Origin: RHKX01 sp964641695
Lineage (GTDB): Bacteria; Actinomycetota; Thermoleophilia; Solirubrobacterales; 70-9
DNA: 11,179 nucleotides
NCBI GenBank assembly: GCA_964641695.1
Contig: CAZXKG010000087.1
Location: 1 to 11,179 of the forward strand
Direction: 5' to 3'
Shown one piece after another: positions 5,652 to 11,179 of this stretch (its first letter is position 1; every line of letters starts with the position of its first letter). Position numbers and translations under genes: made by a program. The notes beneath the pieces are model-generated. The model did no database searches. It was not told where the DNA came from and saw nothing but the letters and a program-made list of their open reading frames with translations.

Positions 5652-8012
5652 TCAGCAGTCGGGACGTGCGGCTGCGATCGCCTCCCCCCCGCTCCAGGCC
5701 GCGAGCGGGCCCCGGTGCAGATCGATCGTGATCGCGCCGTCCCGGTCGGTGCGGAGCACGCAGGTCGATGCGGCGGCGAGCGCAGCGGTCGTCGAATCCG
5801 CCGGGTGCCCGTAGGAGTTGCCGGCGCCGGCCGAGACGGTGGCTATCGCCGGAGTCGAGGAGGCCAGCAGCGCCCCCAGCCCGGCGTCGGCGCTGCCGTG
5901 ATGGGCGACCTTGAGCACGTCGATCGGGCCCGGCCGAAGGTGCGTCATCTCCTGCTCGGCGTCGCCGGTGAGGAGGACGCGACGTCCGGCCGAGGTGGCC
6001 AGCAGCACCAGCGACGAGAGGTTCGGGTCTCCGGTGGCTTTGGTCGCGGCGTCGCTCGGCCAGAGCACCCGGACCCGAAGCGAGCCACTCCGAAGCTCGC
6101 GGCCGGCCCTGAGCGTGACGACACGGGTTTCCGGCCTCGCGGCCGAGTCGAGGGTCGGGACGGGCAGCGGGCTTCCGAGCAGGTCGACGTCGAGGCGGGA
6201 GAGGATCTCCGGCGCCCCACCCGCGTGGTCGGATTGGTCGTGGGTGATCAGCAGCGCGCCGAGCCGCTCGATCCCGAGGTCCTCGAGCTGCTCGGCGACG
6301 TCCGCCTCCGCCGGCCCGCTGTCGACGAGGATCGGCAGGCCTTCGGACGGCTGCAGCAGCGTCGCGTCCCCCTGGCCGACGTCGAGGACGGTGACGCGGG
6401 TCCCGATCCCCTCCAGCGGCGGGAGGGAGGCGTCGCCCCCGCGAACCGTGGAGGCGGCAGCCCAGAGGACCGTCGTGGCCGCGACCGCCGCGAGTAGCCG
6501 GGAGCGCCGCACCCGCAAGCCCCCGCGACGCTCGACGATGGCCAGGATCGCACCCACCCCCGCCGCCAGGCAGGCGTAGGTCGCCGCCAGGGCGGCGACC
6601 GATGGGGGCTCGACCTCGAGCTCGGCCCAGGCGTTGCCGCTGAGCCCGTGAGCGATCCCGGCGACGTAGTCGATCAAGCGAGCGGAGGCGGCGCCGACCA
6701 CCTCCAGAAGCCCCGGGACGAGCGGCCAGGCCACGAACTGGCCGATGAAGGAGGAGGCCATCCCCAGCCACATGACGGGGGCGACCGCGGGCGCGACGGC
6801 GACGTTGGCGAGGAGGGACGCCAGGGAGAGACGCTCGAAGGTGAAGGCGATCAGCGGGGCGGTCGCGAGCGTCGCGGCGATCGTCAGCGCGATCGCCTCG
6901 GCGGCGGGCCCGCCTACCCGCTCCGGCAGGGCGGAGAGGGGCCTGTGGCTCGCCAGCAGGCGGCTCAGCCGCGCGGCCCAAAGCCCGATCCCGACCACGG
7001 CGGCGAAGCTGAGTTGCCAGCCGACGTCCCCGGTGAAGCGCGGGTTCACCAGCAACGTCGCCACGAGCGCGAGCGCGAGCACGAACCCGCGATCTGCGGG
7101 TCGCCCGAGGATGGTCATCAGCAGGCCGGCGGCGCCCATCACGGCAGCCCGCTGGATCGATGCCCCGGCACCGGTGATCGGTACGTAGAGGGCGATGAGG
7201 AGGACGCTCACGGCGAGGCGCGCCCGCAGACCGAGCCCGAGAAGCCCGAGCGCCACGCCCGCGAGCGCCGCGAGGAGCAGCACGTTCTGACCGCTGACGG
7301 CCAGCAGATGGCTGAGCCCGGTCCGGCGGAAGTCCTCCTCGATCGCCGGGTCGATGCGATCGTCGCCGCCGAGCACGAAGCCCCTGGCGAGGCCGGCCTG
7401 ACGGGAGTCGAGACCGGCGCCGACGGCCCGCTCGGCGTTGGCTCGCATGGCATCGAGGACCCCGGCCGGCCCACCGCGGCGCTCCGGCAGCACCTCGACC
7501 TCGATCGCCCTGAGCTCGTGGCTGATCCCGATCCGCCGGAGCCGGGATCGCATGAACTCGTCTGAGGCGGGCGGCTTGACGAGCGTTCCTCGTGCCTGGA
7601 GCAGGCGACCGATCGGAGGGCTCCGGGGCAACGCGGCATCCTCGGCCAGGACCATCACGCGCCCACGAGGGGTGGCAAGCGGTACCCGGACCTCGCCGCG
7701 CTCGCGCCACGCCGAGGCAGTCACATGACCGCGAACCAGAAGCTGACGGCCCGCTCCCGCGTCCATCGCCCCGGCGTCGATCGCAGCCAGCCGGGAGTCC
7801 CCCGAGCCGACTCCGAGAACGAGCGCGGCCGCGGCGATGCCCGCGAGGGCGATCGCGATACCCGGACCGCGGCGCGGGCGGTGCGGCCCGCGAAGCAGAG
7901 CCGTGATCGCCAGCAGCGCGGGAAGGCAGACGATCCACCCCGGCGGCGCCTCGAGCGTCTGCGCCAGGGCGAGGCCGCCGGCGAAGGCGAGCAAGCCGAC
8001 CAGCCGACTCAC
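5652..8012 (-). CDS. comEC: Competence protein ComEC/Rec2, DNA uptake channel, 786 aa
   Basis: ComEC is the cytoplasmic-membrane channel through which single-stranded DNA enters during natural transformation. Three parts are visible: an N-terminal region with membrane segments and a DUF4131/OB-like portion (about 1-200); the polytopic Competence domain (about 205-520) with HLLAVSGQNV at 235-244; and a C-terminal metallo-beta-lactamase-like domain (about 535-775) thought to degrade the non-transported strand. The latter has LDVGQGDA (543-550), THDQSDHAGG (590-599), LLTGDAE (681-687 region), HHGS (704-707) and NSYGHP (732-737). The first metal motif reads H-D-Q-S-D-H, with Gln at the third position where B. 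subtilis-type ComEC has Asp and classical enzymes have His. Full length, intact. The GTG at 8012 starts 6 bp after the comEA stop, with GAGGG overlapping that stop, so the pair is translationally linked. A longer minus-strand frame 5605-7938 in another register is a shadow. Confidence 0.95.
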   Translation of the reverse strand: MSRLVGLLAFAGGLALAQTLEAPPGWIVCLPALLAITALLRGPHRPRRGPGIAIALAGIAAAALVLGVGSGDSRLAAIDAGAMDAGAGRQLLVRGHVTASAWRERGEVRVPLATPRGRVMVLAEDAALPRSPPIGRLLQARGTLVKPPASDEFMRSRLRRIGISHELRAIEVEVLPERRGGPAGVLDAMRANAERAVGAGLDSRQAGLARGFVLGGDDRIDPAIEEDFRRTGLSHLLAVSGQNVLLLAALAGVALGLLGLGLRARLAVSVLLIALYVPITGAGASIQRAAVMGAAGLLMTILGRPADRGFVLALALVATLLVNPRFTGDVGWQLSFAAVVGIGLWAARLSRLLASHRPLSALPERVGGPAAEAIALTIAATLATAPLIAFTFERLSLASLLANVAVAPAVAPVMWLGMASSFIGQFVAWPLVPGLLEVVGAASARLIDYVAGIAHGLSGNAWAELEVEPPSVAALAATYACLAAGVGAILAIVERRGGLRVRRSRLLAAVAATTVLWAAASTVRGGDASLPPLEGIGTRVTVLDVGQGDATLLQPSEGLPILVDSGPAEADVAEQLEDLGIERLGALLITHDQSDHAGGAPEILSRLDVDLLGSPLPVPTLDSAARPETRVVTLRAGRELRSGSLRVRVLWPSDAATKATGDPNLSSLVLLATSAGRRVLLTGDAEQEMTHLRPGPIDVLKVAHHGSADAGLGALLASSTPAIATVSAGAGNSYGHPADSTTAALAAASTCVLRTDRDGAITIDLHRGPLAAWSGGEAIAAARPDC

Positions 8013-8018
8013 GTGCCC

Positions 8019-8633
8019 TCAGGGCTGAAGCCGCTCGGAGAGGGCCTCGATCGTCGCCGGTCCGATCCCAGGGATCTGATCGAGCTCGTCGACGGAGGAG
8101 ATGCCTCCCCGCTCGTCGCGGAAGGCGATGATGTCAGCGGCGGTCACGGGTCCGATCCCGTCGATCGTCTCCAGGTCGGCCTGATCCGCGGCACCGAGGC
8201 TGATCGGCCCGTCGGCGGATGACGCGACGGTCCCTGCCGAGGCGGTGTCAGCGCCGGCGCGGGCGGGTACCACGATCTGCTGTCCGTCGCCCAGGGGTGC
8301 CGCCAGGTTGATCGAGTCGGGGTCGCCCGACCGCTTCGCGCCGCCGGCCCGCTCGACCGCGTCCTCGACCCGGGAGCCGGCCGGAAGCCGGTAGACGCCC
8401 GGATCGACGACCGCTCCGGTGACGTGCACGAGCAGGTCTCCGCTGCCCGCGCCGCCGGCGGATGAGAGCCGAACCGCGGGCTGCCGCTCGCGCCGCTCGG
8501 CGGACGAACCCTCCTCCTCGGCGCCCATCGCCCTGACGCCCAGCAGAAGCAGGGCCACGCCGACTGCCGCGCAGAGGGCGAGCTGGAGCCGGCTCAGCCC
8601 CTCCACCGTCCGCTGTCTCCCGCCGCGAGGCAC
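8019..8633 (-). CDS. comEA: ComEA, membrane-anchored DNA receptor for transformation, 204 aa
   Basis: ComEA binds double-stranded DNA outside the membrane and hands it to ComEC. Domains in order: a single membrane anchor at about 15-34, a low-complexity acidic/Ser-rich linker (38-65), a SLBB (soluble-ligand-binding beta-grasp) domain at about 67-123 beginning LLVHVTGAVVDPGVYRLP, a second linker, and a C-terminal pair of helix-hairpin-helix motifs at about 143-202 with DGIGPVTAADII (158-169) and PGIGPATIEAL (188-198). This SLBB plus HhH form is the normal one in Gram-positive bacteria. The start is GTG at 8633; upstream GGGG with a 4-nt spacing is a weak ribosome site. It begins the comEA-comEC-holA run; comEB, which lies between comEA and comEC in B. 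subtilis, is missing. No other competence or pilus gene is in the window, so whether the organism is transformable cannot be told. Confidence 0.95.
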   Translation of the reverse strand: MPRGGRQRTVEGLSRLQLALCAAVGVALLLLGVRAMGAEEEGSSAERRERQPAVRLSSAGGAGSGDLLVHVTGAVVDPGVYRLPAGSRVEDAVERAGGAKRSGDPDSINLAAPLGDGQQIVVPARAGADTASAGTVASSADGPISLGAADQADLETIDGIGPVTAADIIAFRDERGGISSVDELDQIPGIGPATIEALSERLQP

Positions 8634-8665
8634 ATTGCCCCGATGGTGGCGATCTAACTCCTACG

Positions 8666-8696
8666 CGTGGTGCGCGCTTTGTGAAAGTTCACCACG
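8666..8696. repeat. 7-bp inverted repeat between the cupin gene and comEA
   Basis: CGTGGTG (8666-8672) and CACCACG (8690-8696) are perfect reverse complements around 17 nt. Overlapping it, GTGAA (8681-8685) and TTCAC (8688-8692) form a second, tighter palindrome. The element is 33 bp upstream of the comEA start and 35 bp after the cupin stop. It could be an operator for comEA or a hairpin ending the cupin transcript; there is no T run. Confidence 0.45.
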
Positions 8697-8730
8697 AGCC
8701 CGTGACGAGCCGATACGAGATCGTGCCGGA

Positions 8731-9126
8731 TCAGTACTCGTCGTCGTCGTAGCCGACCGCAGCGGTCGACTGGCGGTCCATCGTCTCCGCGACCGATACC
8801 GCCGGGGACTGCACCGAGAGCAGCTGCAGGAGCTCGACTCCTTCGTTGGCGACGGTGTACTCGGTGGCGGGCGGGATCAGGGCGAGATCGCCCACGGTGA
8901 GGCTCTCCTCGCCGCCGGCGACGGACATGACCCCCTCCCCCGCGACGACCACGTAGATCTGTTCGGCTTCTTCGTGGGACTGGAGTATCTGACTTGTCCC
9001 GCTTGGCACTTCGATCCAGGTGACCGTCATGTTCCGCGAGCCGAGCTCGCCGGCATCCATGAGGATGTGCGTTCTCAACCGATGGAACTCCTGGACAGTG
9101 GCGTCGGGAAGGCGCCTGACGAGCAT
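8731..9126 (-). CDS. Single-domain cupin (cupin_2-like), 131 aa
   Basis: A small beta-barrel protein of the cupin superfamily; reaction unknown. Cupin motif 1 lies at about 42-65 (SGTSQILQSHEEAEQIYVVV followed by AGEG) and motif 2 at about 79-94 (GDLALIPPATEYTVAN). In canonical motif 1 two histidines precede the glutamate (HxHxxxE); here the first is Gln49, with His51 and Glu55 retained. In motif 2 the expected histidine is Tyr90. So two of the usual four metal ligands are replaced, and metal binding is uncertain. The C-terminus is acidic (GYDDDEY) and probably disordered. The ATG at 9126 has no clear ribosome site. It stands alone between leuS (145 bp upstream) and comEA (97 bp downstream) on the same strand. 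It could be an isomerase-like enzyme, a sugar- or small-molecule-binding protein or a scaffold; nothing in the neighbourhood chooses between these. Confidence 0.82.
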   Translation of the reverse strand: MLVRRLPDATVQEFHRLRTHILMDAGELGSRNMTVTWIEVPSGTSQILQSHEEAEQIYVVVAGEGVMSVAGGEESLTVGDLALIPPATEYTVANEGVELLQLLSVQSPAVSVAETMDRQSTAAVGYDDDEY

Positions 9127-9157
9127 CGCCGCTTTGTAGCAGACCGGGGCGGTACGG

Positions 9158-9208
9158 AAAAGGTCGAGTCGCCTCGCTCAGCGTTGTGCCGGCTTCTTCT
9201 TCAGCCGG
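9158..9208 (-). terminator. Hairpins after leuS, possible weak terminator
   Basis: On the minus strand, about 63 nt after the leuS stop, CCGGCT and AGCCGG (9203-9208 with 9189-9194) form a 6-bp stem with an 8-nt loop. Further on, CGAG-GCGA-CTCG (9165-9176) forms a short GNRA-type hairpin followed, after ACC, by TTTT (9158-9161). Together these could end leuS transcription before the cupin gene, but each is weak. Confidence 0.3.
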
Positions 9209-9271
9209 ACGGCCGCGAGGAGATCGCCTCCGACGGCCCCTGACCCCTGCCCTGCCCGTTGGTCGCGAAGA

Positions 9272-11179
9272 TCATCGCTTGATCACGAAGTTGACCAGGC
9301 GACCGGGGACGACCACTTCCTTCAGCACGTCCACGCCGTCGAGATGGGCCGCGACCTTCCCCGAAGCCCGGGCGGCGCTCAGCACGTCGGCCTCGTCGGC
9401 GTCGACCGCGACCTCGACGCGATCGCGGAGCTTGCCGTTGACCTGGACGACCAGCGTGATCGTCTCGGCCCTGAGCATCTCCTCGTCGGCCTCGGGCCAA
9501 GCCGCCTCCCAGACCCGCGTCCCGACCAGCCGCTCCCAGATCTCGGCGGCGAGGTGGGGTGCGAACGGGTGGATCAGCGACGCGGCGGTACGGGTGGCGA
9601 AGCGAAGCGCGGCTCGGCCGTCCTCGCCTTCGAGGGACGGCTTGAGCTTGTACGCCTCGTTGAGCAGCTCCATGACCGCCGCGATCACGGTGTTGAACTG
9701 GAAGTCGCGCTCGAAGTCGCGAGTTGCCTTGCCGATGGCCCAGTGGGCCTTGCCCAGCAGATCCCGCGCGGCTCCCTCGGTTCCACGCTGCCAGGCGGGA
9801 TCGCCGCAGTCGGGAACCGACGGCTCGGCGCCGGACTCCTCGACCTCGAGGCCGAGGCGCCAGAGGCGCGCGAGGAAGCGATGCACGCCTTCGACTCCTT
9901 CGTCGAGCCAATCGCCGCCGCGGTCGGGTGGGCCCATGAAGCAGACGTAGGTGCGGGCGGTGTCGGCGCCGTAGCGAGCGACGTACTCCGATGGGCTGAC
10001 CACGTTGCCCTTCGACTTGCTCATCTTCGCCCCGTCGCGGGTGATCATCCCCTGGGTGAACAGGTTGGCGAACGGCTCCTGGAGGTCGACCACGCCGACG
10101 TCGGCGAGCGCCTTGGTGAAGAAGCGCGCGTACATGAGGTGGAGGATCGCGTGCTCGACCCCGCCGATGTACTGGTCGACCGGCATCCAGTGCTCGGCGA
10201 TCGCGCGGTCGAAGGGAAGCTCCGCGTTGCGCGGATCGAGGTAGCGGAGGAAGTACCAGGAGGAGTCGACGAAGGTGTCCATCGTGTCCGTCTCGCGGCG
10301 GGCGGCTCCGCCGCAGCTCGGGCAGGTCGTCTCGACCCAGTCGGTGGCGGCGGCCAGTGGGCTCTGGCCCTTCGGCCTGTACTCGTCGATGTCGGGAAGC
10401 AGGACCGGAAGCTGGTCATCCGGGACCGGGACGATCCCGCAGGCGTGGCAGTGGACGACGGGGATCGGGCACCCCCAGTAGCGCTGGCGGGAGAGCAGCC
10501 AGTCGCGGAGGCGGTAGTTGACGGCCGGCTTGCCGCGACCCTCGGACTCCAGGCGGGAGACGATCTCGGACTTGGCCCGGGCCGGGGTGAGCCCGTCCAG
10601 TGCGCCGGAGTTCACGAGGCGCACGTCGTCGGACTGGGCGGCGAGCGCCTCGTCGAGGTCGGCACCCGAGGAGGACCGCTCGGCCTCGTCGGCTGACTCG
10701 ACCACGATCCGGATCGGGAGGCCGAACTTGCGCGCGAACTCGAAGTCGCGCTGGTCGTGCGCGGGTACCGCCATGATCGCGCCGGTGCCGTACTCCATGA
10801 GCACGTAGTCGGCGACGAACATCGGGATGCTCTCGCCGTTCACCGGGTTGACCACGGTCCGTTCGAGGCGCACGCCGGTCTTCTCGCGATCCTCGTCGCC
10901 GCGTTCGCCGGCGGACTGGCGCATCGCGGCGGCGACGTAGTCGCGGACCTCCACCTCGTTCGAGGTGCCGGCGATCAGCCGGTCGAGGTCGGGGTGCTCG
11001 GGTGCGAGGACGAAGAACGTCGCTCCGAAGAGGGTGTCGGGACGGGTCGTGAACACCGGGAAGTCGAGGTCGACCTCCTCGCAGCGGAAGATCGCCTCGG
11101 CCCCCTCGGAGCGCCCGATCCAGTTGCGCTGCATCGCGATCACGTTGTCGGGCCACGACTCCAGGAGATCGAAGTCGGC
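9272..11179 (-). CDS. leuS: Leucyl-tRNA synthetase, C-terminal 635 residues (continues past right edge)
   Basis: Class I synthetase that charges tRNA-Leu in the cytoplasm. The frame is open to the window edge, so the N-terminus with the HIGH motif (roughly 200 residues) is outside. Visible in order, numbered from the first visible codon: MQRNWIGRSEG (16-26); the CP1 editing domain with the threonine-rich TTRPDT (44-49) and AVPAHDQRDFEFA (137-149), whose first Asp is the editing aspartate; RDWLLSRQRYWGCPIP; a zinc module CHAC (244-247) and CPSC (286-289); DTFVDSSWYFLRY; KMSKS (385-389, at 10013-10027), the ATP-binding loop; the anticodon-binding helical domain; and the C-terminal domain ending VPGRLVNFVIKR. 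Editing and catalytic marks are intact, so it should be functional. It is upstream of the cupin and competence genes on the same strand, separated by weak hairpins. Confidence 0.98.
   Translation of the reverse strand, partial: ADFDLLESWPDNVIAMQRNWIGRSEGAEAIFRCEEVDLDFPVFTTRPDTLFGATFFVLAPEHPDLDRLIAGTSNEVEVRDYVAAAMRQSAGERGDEDREKTGVRLERTVVNPVNGESIPMFVADYVLMEYGTGAIMAVPAHDQRDFEFARKFGLPIRIVVESADEAERSSSGADLDEALAAQSDDVRLVNSGALDGLTPARAKSEIVSRLESEGRGKPAVNYRLRDWLLSRQRYWGCPIPVVHCHACGIVPVPDDQLPVLLPDIDEYRPKGQSPLAAATDWVETTCPSCGGAARRETDTMDTFVDSSWYFLRYLDPRNAELPFDRAIAEHWMPVDQYIGGVEHAILHLMYARFFTKALADVGVVDLQEPFANLFTQGMITRDGAKMSKSKGNVVSPSEYVARYGADTARTYVCFMGPPDRGGDWLDEGVEGVHRFLARLWRLGLEVEESGAEPSVPDCGDPAWQRGTEGAARDLLGKAHWAIGKATRDFERDFQFNTVIAAVMELLNEAYKLKPSLEGEDGRAALRFATRTAASLIHPFAPHLAAEIWERLVGTRVWEAAWPEADEEMLRAETITLVVQVNGKLRDRVEVAVDADEADVLSAARASGKVAAHLDGVDVLKEVVVPGRLVNFVIKR

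Noticed and set aside
5139..6497. 452-aa plus-strand open frame
   Set aside because: Antisense to holA and comEC, composition-driven, no motifs or ribosome site.
5605..7938. 777-aa minus-strand open frame overlapping comEC in another register
   Set aside because: Translation is Arg/Gly/Ala-rich with no recognisable motifs, while the comEC register has every family motif.
9127..9271. Possible small gene or tRNA between leuS and the cupin
   Set aside because: No frame of useful length with a start, no cloverleaf pattern; only small hairpins seen.
9344..10696. 450-aa plus-strand open frame
   Set aside because: Antisense to leuS; the sequence mirrors leuS codons and has no domain.

Overview
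The window is high-GC DNA carrying mostly housekeeping genes, and it reads as an actinobacterium. I lean towards the deep-branching class Thermoleophilia (Solirubrobacterales or Gaiellales type). The reasons are base composition, GTG and TTG starts, weak or absent Shine-Dalgarno sequences, a small Cys-rich protein of a type I associate with Actinobacteria, and a class III-like zinc alcohol dehydrogenase. The lineage is an inference; no rRNA or other phylogenetic marker was compared.

Layout, described from the right end because almost everything is on the minus strand. (1) leuS (leucyl-tRNA synthetase), running off the right edge. (2) A 145-bp gap with small hairpins, then a 131-aa single-domain cupin with a degenerate metal site. 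(3) A 604-bp-downstream-spanning competence pair: comEA (DNA receptor) followed 6 bp later by comEC (DNA channel with a metallo-beta-lactamase-like domain), then holA (DNA polymerase III delta). (4) rpsT (ribosomal protein S20), the only plus-strand gene, convergent with holA and divergent from murJ with about 25 bp on that side. (5) murJ (lipid II flippase) and lepA (elongation factor 4), 30 bp apart and probably cotranscribed. (6) A 147-bp structured gap, a 62-aa Cys-rich protein of unknown function, a 265-bp non-coding gap with strong hairpins, and the first 58 codons of a zinc alcohol dehydrogenase running off the left edge.

The order comEA-comEC-holA-rpsT-lepA is an old neighbourhood also known from Bacillus subtilis. 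Here comEB is absent, murJ sits between rpsT and lepA, and the hemW/hemN gene often found after lepA is not the next gene. The genes mix translation (leuS, rpsT, lepA), replication (holA), DNA uptake (comEA, comEC) and envelope synthesis (murJ); physical linkage does not imply one pathway.

I found no CRISPR array, insertion sequence, prophage, tRNA or rRNA gene, and no clear evidence of an undescribed multi-gene system. The best second-look items are the 62-aa Cys-rich protein with its structured flanks, the cupin lacking two expected histidines, the unusual metal motif in ComEC, the very tight murJ/rpsT divergent junction, and several inverted repeats next to start codons.
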